Shown here one piece after another: positions 1 through 11,785 of a stretch of 64,000 nt of DNA (positions are counted from its first letter, which is position 1; each line of letters starts with the position of its first letter). The notes beneath the pieces are model-generated. The model did not search any database and had not been told where the DNA came from. It saw only the letters and a list, made by a program, of their open reading frames with translations. Both the position numbers and the translations under genes were made by a program. The stretch spans positions 81,077,299-81,141,298 of the forward strand of contig NW_026622763.1 of NCBI RefSeq assembly GCF_023065955.2. Reading direction: 5' to 3'. This stretch comes from Ursus arctos. Taxonomy: Eukaryota > Chordata > Mammalia > Carnivora > Ursidae.

Positions 1-499
1 AAGATACTCTGTTTTATATTTGTAAGGATTTTCACAGAATTGGATAAAAAGCTCTGAATTTTAAGAACACGTAGCTTCTTAGGCATATTTTGCAGTGTGA
101 GAAGTTTATAAAGTATACTAATGGTTTGTTACTTTGTAATTAAAACCCAGACTTGCTGTTACGCAGTTTAAGAGACATTTTAATCCCAACTCCTTCCTTG
201 TAGGAACAAACTCTAACGCCAATTAGATTATTTATGTGGTTAAGTGTATTTATAAGAGATGATGTTTTTAAGAAGGGTTTGTGGAGTTTGAAGTTAAATT
301 ATCCTCAAAATTATCGAAATTAGCCTTAAGTATTTTCAGTGTGTACATAGACCTTCATTTCAAATCTTAAAGGAAAGATGTCAGTATTTAACTGACTCTC
401 AAAGCATTTCCTAAATAGATTATTTTGTGTGTTAGCAAAATCAGTGTGTAATTAATTTCCTATGTTAAAAAAAAAAATCTCCGTTTTCCCTCCACACAG
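1..499 (+). other. ADAM23: ADAM23 intron (3' part)
   Basis: AT-rich intron upstream of the first transmembrane exon, ending in a T/C-rich tract and CACACAG. No repeat or other feature is recognised. Confidence 0.75.
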
Positions 500-590
500 T
501 GAACATGGCCACAAGCAGGCTAATAGGTGCTGTGGCCGGCACCATTCTGGCCCTGGGGGTGATTTTTGGAGGCACAGGGTGGGGAATAGA
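500..590 (+). CDS. ADAM23: ADAM23 alternative transmembrane exon (beta-type), internal coding exon
   Basis: ADAM23 is a catalytically inactive, brain-rich member of the ADAM membrane protein family that acts in cell adhesion and binds LGI1. This 91-nt exon follows a pyrimidine-rich acceptor ending CACACAG and is followed by the donor GTAAGC. Read with two leading bases and two trailing bases it is open and encodes about 30 residues: a short polar start (NMATS), a hydrophobic helix (LIGAVAGTILALGVIFGG) and the end TGWGIE. The helix shares GGTGWG and the AGxIL pattern with the second transmembrane exon at 4660-4750, and length and phase are the same, so this looks like a tandem exon duplicate used alternatively. 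Joined to the exon at 11737 it would give Glu before NVKKRR. ADAM23 isoforms that differ only in the transmembrane segment are known; calling this one beta is from memory. The upstream exons lie outside the window. Confidence 0.9.
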
Positions 591-2875
591 GTAAGCATCT
601 TTGTGAGTTTCAGAGTGTTTCTGTTTGGTTCCTGGTGTGTGAGCTGACCTTTCGTCCCTGACCCCTACCACGTGTTGTCTCGTTGACGTGTTTCCCGTGC
701 TAGTGCAACCTGTGGTGTGATTTGGATGTGTTTGTGTCATGTGGTTTTCTCGTGCAGTGAAGAACCTTCTCCTGTCTGGAACAATGTGGGGCATAAAATA
801 AGATTGGGGTGCTTATGATGTCTTCACAATTAAGATGATGGTCCAAAAGCTTCCATTGCTCCTCTACTTATAAAAGTAATTTTAAGATACAGACATTTTA
901 TTGTCATTATTTTTTATTGGCAAAAAAATGCTTTTATGCGAGTGTTTGATTAGGATTCCTTTAATGAGTGCAGTCTTCACTAGTCAAATAGACCCCCATA
1001 TCCAATTAGGAATTATCAACCATCGTAGTGTCGTTTTAAGATAATCTGAATGATAGTCACTAATACCTTTTCCACTTAATTATAGTGATAGAGGAGGCTC
1101 TGGATTAATTTTTTAAAAGAAGATATGTAAGATATTGCCTTCATTTTTTTCATATAAAATAGATAATTCAAATTAGAAGTTTACATAAATATTTGGGACC
1201 TAGGATTATGAAGAAGAAAGAGATATTTATCCAGCCCTGCAAAACCTTCCGTGAACAATTGCAAATTATCTGGTGGTTTTGTCTTAAAAGTAGCTGGTGC
1301 ATTAATAAGTAACTTGTGTGCCACTTGCCTGTTGATCTCTCCCAGAAATACAGGCTTTTCTGGCGCCTTTATTTAGGTTGCTCTGTACTTGGCCCACATC
1401 CTCAGAATAGCCGTCAGTGCTCCATGGGATAGTGCTTTCACGAGGTTGCTAACCTGTAGACCAAAAGATTATTGCAATGTTTCCCTCTTCTTCTAATTAT
1501 AGAGAACATTTACAGATGACAGAAATAGCCCTTCACGTGCTGTCTTTGTGTTCACGGGTCTGGTGGGAACACTTCCCAGTGAGCCAAGCATGAGGTACGA
1601 GTATCTTAAGAAATCACCGGATACCCTGCACTCAACTGGTCCAAACGATGGGCACGTTGATACTATGACACACATTCTTCCTTAGTCCCAGTAATTACAG
1701 CCCACAGGTGCTCTTCCATTCGGGGTCTGGGAGACCCCAGTCAGAGGGACACAGGCCCAGAGGTCCTGCTCTGTGTTGAAGATGACTCGAACCTTCTCTC
1801 CCCTGGTTTGAAGGACTTTGACTTGACTTGCCCCTGCTCACTCACATCCCACTGGCACTCACATCCCACTGGTAGGGACTGTGAAGCTAGTTAACTCGGC
1901 CGCTAGAAACACGGGAAAAGATATTTTGTTTCTCTTTACTTGTTAGAAAAGAGAGTAGTATGGCAGAGGTAACATCTTTAGAGAAAACAAACTCTGTCTT
2001 GTAAAATTTCACCTTGGATCTGCTGACTGGATTATATATAGAAGTAACATTCCTTTTCCAGGGGAAATTTTATATATACGTTTATGTGAAATTCCTCCTT
2101 GAAGAAAGGTAGTTTAAAAAAAAGAAAAGAAAAGAAAAGAAAATCATTCCAATGGTGTTTTTTTTAGATTATTTATTGACCATAATTGTGATTTGCTGCA
2201 ATGTGCCAACTAAGGGATGAAGTTTAATAATTTTCCCTTTGAGCCTTAGAGATAGGCAAACCGCAAGGCATTTGTTGTAAAGCATGGTCCTTGTTACCAG
2301 CCTTTGTTCTCATCCTCCCTTCCCGTCTTGTTGGTTTGTGCCTATTTTTGGTTGTGACAGGTAAGTCCATATAAGTGTATTTTTTTCTAAAAATAGATTT
2401 GTTATTACCCTTGGTTGATGCACTATTTTAGTTTATTAGCTGATTGTTTTCCTTCGATTTCTAAATTTTGCCATAATTGCTAAATAATAAATATAGTTTT
2501 TTAAAAAAAATCGGCAATAGTACAGTACAAATAGTTTTAACACCTCCTGGCTTAGCTGATAGTGTCATGTTCATTTAGTCACTAAGGATTCCACGGACGG
2601 AAGGTTTGGGCTTTTTTGTGTGTTTGGGGTTTTTTTGGGGAGGGAGGGGAGTGGGGGCTTTTATTTCTACTCCTTAGTTTATAATTGTAAATCGGGAATC
2701 ATTTCTCATGAATTATGTATTGATTCTAATCCCAGCCTGTTTTCTGAGTTAGTAAAGTGCAAATCGTGCCTAAAGCATCATGTACACAGAAATATAAATA
2801 TTTTCTCAATGTTTGTTTCAAAATGTGTTTCCGTGCGGGAAGGAAATATATATAAATGGAATGTTTCAGTAGAGC

Positions 2876-3098
2876 AGGGGTTAGCAAACGTTCTGTAAGG
2901 GGCCAGTAGGTAAATAGTTTTGACTTTGCAGGCGACAGGATGTTTGTCACAACCTTGTGACTCTGCTGTCTAAGCGCAAAAGCACCTGGTAAACCACATG
3001 AAAATGAATTAGTGTGGCTGCCCTCCAGTCAGATTTCTTCGCAGAAACAGGAAGTGGGGCCAGATTTGGCCGGTGGGCTGTAGCTTGCTGACCCTTGA
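2876..3098. mobile_element. Ancient hAT-type DNA transposon remnant (Charlie/MER58-like)
   Basis: It begins AGCAGGGGTTAGCAAACGTT with 'ctgtaaggggccagtaggtaaatag' style text and ends with GGCCAGATTTGGCCGGTGG followed by CTTGCTGACCCTTG. These are the two complementary ends of the well-known mammalian hAT family whose termini read CAGGGGTYRGCAAAC. A second copy lies at 45362-45700. The exact subfamily is uncertain. Confidence 0.6.
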
Positions 3099-3107
3099 TT
3101 TATAGCA

Positions 3108-3310
3108 CAAGCGTTGGAGTCAGACAGATCTGTGTTCAAATCTTGCCTCTGTCACTACATTCTAGAAGCCACTGTTTCTTCTTCTATTAAACAGGGGTAG
3201 TCCTAATTCCTACCTCGTTGGTTTTTGTGAGATCCCAAGAGCTAGTATTCGTCACGTGCTTAGAATCACACCTGGCACGTAGTAAGTGCTGGATGCAGAG
3301 TGACCAGCCT
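3108..3310 (+). mobile_element. MIR SINE (ancient)
   Basis: MIR-like sequence: GGAGTCAGACAGATCTGTGTTCAAATC, a degenerate middle ending in 'tctattaaacaggggtag', then CACCTGGCACGTAGTAAGTGCT. It is diverged, as expected of an element shared by all mammals. Confidence 0.7.
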
Positions 3311-4659
3311 GCTTTTCTTTCTTTCTTATTACTGGTTATTAGAATTCGTGCATTTCTGAAGGCTACTGAGATGTGTGTTCCGTAGGACCTCAGTGGTTAG
3401 TCCTAAGAATGTGTCACAAGCCCAGGAGCCTGAAGAGACCACAGCCCCACACCCCTAACCACGGCTGTCCTCCCAGCTTTCTACTCGCCCTCGCAAGCAC
3501 CGGGGGGTCTCAGAGTTAAAAACACGTGACGCACACAACTTTAGTCCTGCTGAAAGTGGCATCCGTTTATGTACTCAGTTGAGGACACCGATGTGAGCAG
3601 AAAAGAGAATTTTTTTACAGAAGTGAATATATTCGCAAAGTCGAGGGGTTTGGGGAAAGTACCAAAATTGGCTTTGTGACTTCTGGAACAGGATATTCAG
3701 CTGTTAGGGGCCCTGTAGCTATGTATTAGCATCCCAAAGGATATGATGATATTCGTAATAATTCTTGTACTAAAGTTAATGTCGCTTACACCGACAAATC
3801 GCGAGCTAAGGCGTTTTCCTGTGAGTAGAGAGGATGCGCTGTCCTGTGTATCACCTCTGACTCAGACAATTGATGGAAACTCCACCTTGTGTTTTCTATC
3901 TTGCCGTCCTTTCTGCTCCCTTTTAAAAATCTATCTCCAAGCCTCAGCTTGCACATGGGAACTTGAAAGATAGTCTCAACTGAACCTGCAGAATCTTTTT
4001 TCCATTTGCCACAGAATTCCCCAGTTGAGTTTTGTGCTTCCTTCCTATCCTGTCTTTGGAACCTCCTGCCGTAGTTTCAACGCTCGACGGGTCTGTACAG
4101 TGAAGAAATGCGGCTCTGAGCGCGAGGCATCGAAGTCAGATCTCTATTAGTAACACCCTTCTGACTTTGAAATGTGCACTGTTTCCACGTGGGGGATTAA
4201 AAAAAATAAAATGTCGTCTTCAGACCAGTTGGCATGCTGCTTGAAAGAGCACTGGGTTAGGATATTGTCCCTCTTTTCCCGCCCTCATTGGCCAGTCAGG
4301 TCGAGCTAGTTCCAACGCATCCGTGTTCGTGATGTGCTCTTTCGCTTGTTTGAGTCATGATATTGGGAAGGAGGAGGAGAAGAAAGACGGGCGGCGCCGG
4401 CCGCTTCACATTCTGTGGAAGGTGAATTTAAAGGAACTGAGTTGTGCAGAAGCTTGAGGTGTAGAGCCATTCCTAGCCCAGCAGAAGCTCTCCATGGCAT
4501 CGGAAGCGCCATTAAGCTAAGGAGATAAAGGCGATTGAAGTCTTTAGCGATTTTTTTTGTGCAGGGTATTTACTTCCTGAAACCGCTTAACTGCCTTTCC
4601 CTTGTGGTAATGACAGTCGTTGGCTCATATGACTTTCTTCCCATGATCCTTTGTCACAG

Positions 4660-4750
4660 GTCCTAGTGCCACCAATCTCATAATAGGCTCCATCGCTGGT
4701 GCCATCCTGGTAGCAGCTATTGTCCTTGGGGGCACAGGATGGGGATTTAA
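4660..4750 (+). CDS. ADAM23: ADAM23 main transmembrane exon (alpha-type), internal coding exon
   Basis: This 91-nt coding exon lies between the acceptor TTGTCACAG and the donor GTAAGC. In frame it encodes PSATN followed by a hydrophobic helix (LIIGSIAGAILVAAIVLGG) and TGWGFK, the single-pass membrane anchor of ADAM23. The last codon is split AA|A across the junction with the terminal exon at 11737, giving FK-NVKKRR, which I recognise as the ADAM23 C-terminus. Phase is identical to the exon at 500-590 (two bases at each end), so including one or the other keeps the frame. Including both adds 182 nt and would shift it, which argues for mutually exclusive use. If both are skipped the frame is kept only when the upstream exon ends in phase 1 and joins a last exon needing two bases, which it does not; a skip form would therefore read differently. 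Confidence 0.95.
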
Positions 4751-7700
4751 GTAAGCAACGGCGCATGTCTGCTTCTCGGTGGCTCTGGCACTTCTCTTTT
4801 CTGCTTACATAACCAAGTTTTGAGTTCCTGCTACGAGATTGCAAGGTTGAGCAGTAAACTGCTACAAGTAAATATTTTTATTGAGAAATGGGTTAGAGAA
4901 GAAGAGACATGGAACCTCAGATGTCATCTTCAGGCTAGTGGGAGAACAGGACATGGAGAAGGCACTCACATGCACGAACTTAAGGAGAACAAAGTAGAGG
5001 TTCTTCAGGGGAAGACGCTCCAGCTTTTAGGAGCAATGCTTTTTATACATGATGATCAGGAAACTAGGTAGTCGGAAATAAGTGGATATAAATCCTTTGT
5101 ATCTGTTCAAAACTGATTTGTTGAGATTTTCACAACCTAAGTAACAATTTATTTGTTCATTATTTTTTCACACGTAACACGTTATACGTAGCTTTGTAAT
5201 TTGAAAAGCTTCATTATTTTATTAAAAATAGATTTAAAAAATGTTATTAATTCCCTAACCAACTGAATTGGTTTCACATTGGAATTTGAAATCTGTGGCA
5301 TTGTGATACTTAAATATTTTCTAATTAACTGCACATTAACTGGTATGTTTCCATAGTGACCTTTTAGTTTGGACTGTGCATCGATCACTGAACTGAGTTT
5401 GTTCAAATGGACATGGCAGATATTCACAAATTAACCTTAATTATGATCAAAATTTGTAAAGCTAATATATCAAGGTTAGATGTTTTCATAGCTCATATTC
5501 ATTGGATAATTGCTTTTTATATCTTTTCATACTGTGGTGGCTTGATTATTATGATTTGTAGATGAGACTTCCTGTGCCAAATACTCCCTATGATAAATTA
5601 AGTCCCAACCAGATCTGTAAAACAAATTTCAGTGGGAAATAAGACCATTACCTAAATTGAAAACCCACTTTGCCTCCATCTGGTTACTCAGTAGAGGAAG
5701 TTTTTTACTTGAATTATCTGAATAGTTGCATTAATTAATGAACTTTATGCTACTTTACATTTTGAATCCTGAATTCAAAATATTGAAACCAGATAAAATA
5801 TTACTAGAAACTGACTATGAAGGAAAAACAAACCACACGATGATTTAAATACATTCAACATTTTTTGCTAATTTTGTTATCATATTAAGATTCAATGAGT
5901 AAGCCTACAAGTTGTTGAGTGGCTTCAATTTGGAAAGTTCTTATCAAATGGTACTTCCTTTCTACAGAGATTCTTGTAAACTTGAACTTGTTTGCTGAAA
6001 CAGTAGTCTTGGCATCATTGTGTTTTAAAAACACACACAAAATGGGCAACTCAAATTTGAATTTCTCATTGTGGTATTAACAAAACATTGCCCAGGTAAT
6101 GAGTCACTTATGGTACCTAACAACAACAACAACAACAACAATGACAAAATACATACATATTTTTGTTGTTGTTGTTTGGTTTTGGCCAGCCTGATTCAAG
6201 CAAGAATTTTTCTTGGTCCCATATTACTGTAAAAAAGTCACTGCACATTATGGTAGTTCCATGATCTGTTATTTTGTAATGCTCCCTTGAACTTTTTCAT
6301 AAACATGCTTCAAGAAAAATAAACTTCGCTTGTGCCCAAGCTTAAGCCTTCTTGGCATCAGGAAGCTTCAGTTTCAAGGACTGGAAAACAGTCCTGCGCA
6401 TCTTTTGCTATCCAGCCACACACAATGCCAAATTTGCCATCTTGGCCTTCGGAGACAAGAACACTGTTCTGTAGCAGGACCTCAAAACAGTGGCCTGGCC
6501 TAGCGCACAGCTTGAATTGCATGTTTCTTTGGGGAAAAATGGAAAAGCCTTTGTCACTGTGTATATAAGTGGATTAAGCCCTGTGCAGATTATTTATATC
6601 TGAGAGAGATGTCTAATCAGCAGAAGAATAGAGAAAAGGAAGGGGAGGTGGACACCTAGTGAGATGAGAAACAACCCCTGCTAACCGCCGAGTGGGGACT
6701 ACGGTGCAGACATGCGTACTGCTGCGCTAAGCCAATGCCCCTCCCGTGCCCTGTGACCCCAGCAGTTACTGTAAAGGAAAACATTGTAGGGAGGCACACG
6801 AGAATGTGAAGATCTCTGTGCCCTAAAGCAAAGAAAAAAGAAAAGACCGAATGATTCTTCAATGTTAGGAGTTTGAACTTGGAGGGGCCTCTGCTCTTTG
6901 TGATGACTCTTGGTTGCTATCTGAGGATCTGAATTTGCTTTAGATTTTAATAGTAGCCATGGGGTTTATATTAAACGTTAAATAACTACTTCTACTTTGC
7001 AAAAGGCTATGGATGCCCAATGATGCAGGTTAGGTTCCCCCTCACTTGGGCAATTTTGGAGACTATTGGTCTAGAAGTTATTTGCTAATTGAACTGAAAG
7101 TCTTTGAGTTTTTCATTGAGTTCAGTGTAAACACAAAAGAGGGTCATTTAGGATCAGAAGTTGAAAATAGTTTGTAAAAGAGATTGCTCTAAATACTGTC
7201 ATTGGATATCCTTCCTGGAATTGTGTTTTACTAGAAAGAAAAGAAAAGCAAGTAGCAAAGTCACCTGAAGAACTGGAGGGTACATAAAATTTTAGGTTAA
7301 AGGAGAACATATTAACTGCTCAGGGGAAGTATTGCTTTTTCCTAAAGTCACATTTCTTGGGGTGGAACACTGTGAGTCATTTAAATGCGGAAGAAGTGTC
7401 GTATCATACACAAACTGTTCAAATATAAATGAGAAAACAGCTATACTCTGACCCCTGACAATGTCTGCCATTCTCTATAGATTTTTTCTTAAGTCATATT
7501 TCCTCTGAAATAGGTGGTAAAAAGCACAAGTCTATGTGAGTGTGCACGCATGTGTGACTGCACCTTCGTGTGAATAAACGATAATGAAGTTTGGTCAAGA
7601 TAATTGTGATAAAAAAAACAATATAAGTCTAGATGAAATCTTTCTAGCAGAATAATAGAGTCTGCAAGCTTTGCTTAATGCAAACAAGAATTCCATAAGC

Positions 7701-10700
7701 AATGTCATTAAACTCCCGAGAAGAAAAAACATGCTCTATTTGGTAGGTTATTTTATTGAACGTATTCTGATGCGTGAGGTAATGTGTAGTAACTTCAGTT
7801 AATCCCATACTCCAGAAGCAGTTAGTTTATGGATTCTCAGTCTTTGGAGTGTTAGTACTTTTCTCTGAGAAATCCTGTGAAAAATGGAGGTAGGTTCTTG
7901 GCACACCGATATGTCCAACTTTTCCCCCAAATCTGTATCTATTTACAAGCCCACTGCTCCCATGTTCCTTTTCCTCTCCATCACCTATACACACACAGTA
8001 AAGCTAGGGACTGTGCTGCAGAGTATTGCAAACCTCGGTCCTGGTTGACTCATGAAGACTCATAGGCTCTGTGCAGTTTTGAATAATAATGCTGCTTGAT
8101 TTGATTTTTAGGGCTGTTGCTTTTACTAGACATTAGAAAAATCAAGTAGGTGCAGGACCATTTTAGTAGCATCTTCTCTAAATCTTAGGAAAGGTAACAA
8201 ATACATGAAAAGAGGATTTCATGTTTCCATTTGAAAATGAACAGAATTGCTGTTCCCACCGTGGACATGGCTTTTTATCTGCCATTCCCTAAATTTGAAT
8301 GTAGGAATGAGATGTGAGCAATATAGTTATTTACATGCCTATGAAGTAGGTGAATATCATAGCGGTGGTCGTCAGAAAGAGAAATTCTAGGTGATAATAG
8401 GAAGAGAACTTGAAGGTAACAGTGACACAGTTTGTTGACTGGATTTGAGGCGGAGTCTTGAGCTCTTCCAACCATGTTACCCCGCCTCAGACTATGGAGC
8501 CCTATTACCGCATCCCGCTTTCCCACCACTTGCTCTCTCAATGTAATTCAGTGGCAGTAGTGGTCATATGCCTGGCAGAGCTGCTGTCGACATTAACACT
8601 GTTACTTTAATAAGTCTGTGTAGTAACCGTGATTTCCTCTCTATGAGAAGTTACTTGGGTTACAAGTTCTTACTGAGCCTGATTTTGACCGTAAGCAATT
8701 CTGTTTGGCCTGTGTTCCATTTCAGAGGACATACTAAAGAAAAGGTTAAAGAAAAGGTACTCACATAAATGATATGTGGAGGATCGTATCTGAGTTTATC
8801 ACAAGGAAAGTTGAATTTTTGAATGTCGAGTTGGATGAAATTTGAAAGGAATTTGATATTACTAATTATATTTTCTCAGAAGAGTAAATGTCTTGCTTTG
8901 TTTTTGATTTTTGTAGAACTAGGAAATGGAATCGATTTTAGCTAGTCTTTCTATGAGGAAAACCAAGCTGCTGCTTATCTGAATTCCATGAGCATATCCC
9001 AGTGGGAAACAAGGAGCCTAATTCCTTTAAGTTCAGCAACTCCTGGGTTAGGCACCTTCTCACTCAGACCTAGCAGGCTGGCCAGGAAGACCCAAGGTCA
9101 GCTCCCTGACTCAGCCCTCTGGGGAAGTGAACACTGTCAAAGGTGGCCTAGCAGGGGTCCCCGTAGGAGGGGTTGAGTGAAGGGTATTTGGTAGGTGGTG
9201 ATGACTCACTGTGGAAAGATAGGAAGGTGATAGCAGTGGGTAAATATATAGCCTTGAAAGAACTAAAGGCTTTATGGACCAACGATGGCTGTTGTTACCT
9301 GAAGAGCTTTGTTTTAATTTTGTACAGATGGATATGTATATAACATATATTGTAGACAAAAGTACGGGTTTTTCAGACATCATAAAGATTGATGAAAACT
9401 GGGTCAATGCAAAGCTTACGGATTGTGCTAATACTGTGTAATGATCCAGAGATACCTTATGGGTTATGATGAGAAAGTTCATTGCCTTCCCAATCCTAGT
9501 GAGCAGAGGGAATTCCAATGAAACAGTTGTGAAAGGGAGACAGCGACCATCTACCTGTGATGGTTGTGCTTTCCCATTAATGGAAGAAAAAGATTTTTTT
9601 TTCATGTCGAAAATTCAGGGCAGGCAGTTCTCAGTATATGGTGAGTTCTCACAGTTCACCGTGGCAGTTCTGCACTTGATATGTGAGGAACCCTCACAGT
9701 CAGCCTGCCACGGGAGGGTCCTTCTGCATCCTCCTCACAGGGCCCTGCCTTCCTCCTGCTCGGACATCTGTGGAGGAAATACAGTGGACCCTAATGGTAG
9801 GAGGAAATAGAGGAAATACCCTGTTGGTATTCAGAGTCCATTTTCCTGTAGAAATACATGGCTCTACAGGGTGGCGTGGCCTCCTGGGGACCCATTCACC
9901 CTGTAGAATAGATTTCCCTTAAAATAATGCAATCTAAACTTCAAACACCGACTTTGAAAAGGAGCACGAGCTTTTGGACACTGGAGGTTGACTGTATGCC
10001 AGGCTGAAATGGAAAGTCAGACCTCCATTTAAAAATGAGCGGGATTGCAGTGAAGACCTGGACATGGCTGTTTATCTGCCGTTCCCTGAATTTGAATAAG
10101 GGAATTTAGACGTGAGCGATGTAGTCGTTTACATGCACATGCTAGCTGGCTTAATTGTTCCTCAATATTCGTTTTTAATTGAATGGACATTAGTTTCACA
10201 TTTCTCTCCAGTTTCAGCAACAGATAGCTGCCTTGGTTGGAGCCCCTGGTCCTTCAGGGTCAAGCAGTCCTTGTTTTTCCCTGTGTGACTGCCAGGTAGA
10301 GTTGTTCCTTACACACCTACTCTTAAGGGCTGTCAGTGTGGGTGGGTAGTAGACGCAGGTCCTGTGCTCTGAAGCAAACGAACTCTGTGCCAGGTGCATT
10401 ATGGGAGATGTCCCTTTTGGATCCCAAAGCAGCAGCAGTGCCTGCTGTCAAGAATGACTCCAAAGAGGGTTGTTGTAGGTGACAGGGACTGGGGGAAAGC
10501 AGGAAGTAGCACTGTTGCAAATAGTGTTTGCACCAATGGGTCACCTGCTAGGCCAACAAACCATAGGCGTAGGCCATTAATGAAGCCATTTTAATGAAAA
10601 CTTTTAAAAGAAAAGGGAGATTTTCTTTAAAAGGGAGATTTTTTTTTTTTAATTTTTGTTCTTTCAAAAGAGAAGTATCAAAGTGGTCATCTTGGGAGAA

Positions 10701-11736
10701 ACGAGAACTTTGCGGGATGCCTTTATACATATTTTGAGCTTCAGTATTGTTTTTATTTAGAATTACGTGGGGCGGGGGCAGGAGGAGCACACTGTAATTT
10801 TTTGGCACTTAGGGCTGGAAGGGTGTCCAGCTGGCCCTGAGTGGACAGGGGAGAGAGGGATCTCGGGGGCTCCTCGGGCTCCCGTCTTGCATGACGCCTC
10901 GGTGGCAGCGTTGCACCCGCCCAGTGCGCAGACTAAATGCATGAGCCCCCTTGCTTGGTGCCCCACATGAAGCCAGACCATGGGGAGGTTGCAACCGACT
11001 TCTGTTGTTGCCTTGTAGTGTCTTGCTGGTTCTTTTCTTTTTCTCTTTTTCTACATAGGAACCACTTTTTAGGAGACTGGACACTGTGAGCAAGTCATTT
11101 TAACTTGCTCATTTCCACTAAGCTTAACTGCTGCATTTGCTTAACCAACCCGAGCCTGTGTCCATTCTCCTTGGAGTGTACTGTCTTACCGTGCGCTCTG
11201 GTTTTCCATTTATTCTATATGAAAAATGCTTGTTCCATGGTGGGGTAAGAGCTCACACATCAAGGCAGCAAGATAACTGGGTAGAACAAGGCTCTTTGCC
11301 CTTTTGGCAAAGGCTGACCCACTGATCGAGAACTCTCGAGTCCTGGAAGGAAGCAGCTAGGAGCCCTTCAGAGTGTTGCGTAGCTCCCCTAAGACCCCCT
11401 AGAATGGGGGAAGAGCTCTTCCTGTCATGTTCGTCTGCTTAAAATTAGCCCTATCCTTTACTTCTGAATTAAGAAACCAATTGGGCCACGGAGGCTTCCA
11501 ATGATTTAAAATGAACAACTCGAAGCTCCTTTCGATCTTTACAAATGCGTGTGCTCTAGTTGTCAAGACATTCAGACGTGTGAGCTGTTCTGTGTCTCCG
11601 GTTATTTTGGGAAGTCTGCCCCCGTGTGAGTTGATTACTTTGCTCTGGAACTAGCGTTGTCATTATCCTCACCCTCCTCTCCTCACGATCTGATTAATAT
11701 TGTGGATTTTTCCCTCTCTGCCTGCAACTCTGGAAG
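4751..11736 (+). other. ADAM23: ADAM23 last intron
   Basis: About 7 kb of mostly unique sequence. It holds a complementary AAC/GTT repeat pair (6118-6177), a long broken reading frame at 6358-6585, and two diverged copies of a block of about 115 bp (8227-8338 and 10023-10141). No CanSINE or L1 tail is recognised. Confidence 0.8.
6118..6177. repeat. Complementary (AAC)n / (GTT)n pair, potential hairpin
   Basis: An AAC triplet run at 6118-6141 is followed about 22 nt later by a GTT run at 6164-6177. The arms are complementary and could pair over about 14 bp. Confidence 0.8.
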
Positions 11737-11785
11737 AAATGTCAAGAAGAGGAGGTTCGATCCCACCCAGCAAGGCCCGATCTGA
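11737..11785 (+). CDS. ADAM23: ADAM23 terminal coding exon: short cytoplasmic tail and stop
   Basis: After the acceptor tract (TTTTTCCCTCTCTGCC...GGAAG) the exon starts with one base that completes the split Lys or Glu codon. It then reads NVKKRRFDPTQQGPI and stops at TGA 11783-11785. This is the basic, very short cytoplasmic tail of ADAM23. The KKRR cluster directly after the membrane helix fits the positive-inside rule. The one-base phase matches both transmembrane exons (500-590 and 4660-4750), so one tail serves both isoforms. The 6,986-nt intron before it carries no CanSINE. Recognition rests on the exact tail sequence and on the matching phase. Confidence 0.95.

Larger units (their letters stand above)
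591..4659 (+). other. ADAM23: ADAM23 intron between the two alternative transmembrane exons
   Basis: About 4.1 kb. It holds an old hAT-type element (2876-3098), a MIR (3108-3310), an AAAAG-rich stretch near 2117-2145 and an imperfect 16-bp tandem copy at about 1845-1873. No young SINE or coding exon is seen. Confidence 0.8.

Noticed and set aside
9111..9605. 164-codon minus-strand ORF in the ADAM23 intron
   Set aside because: No family resemblance and antisense to the intron; no splice or promoter support.
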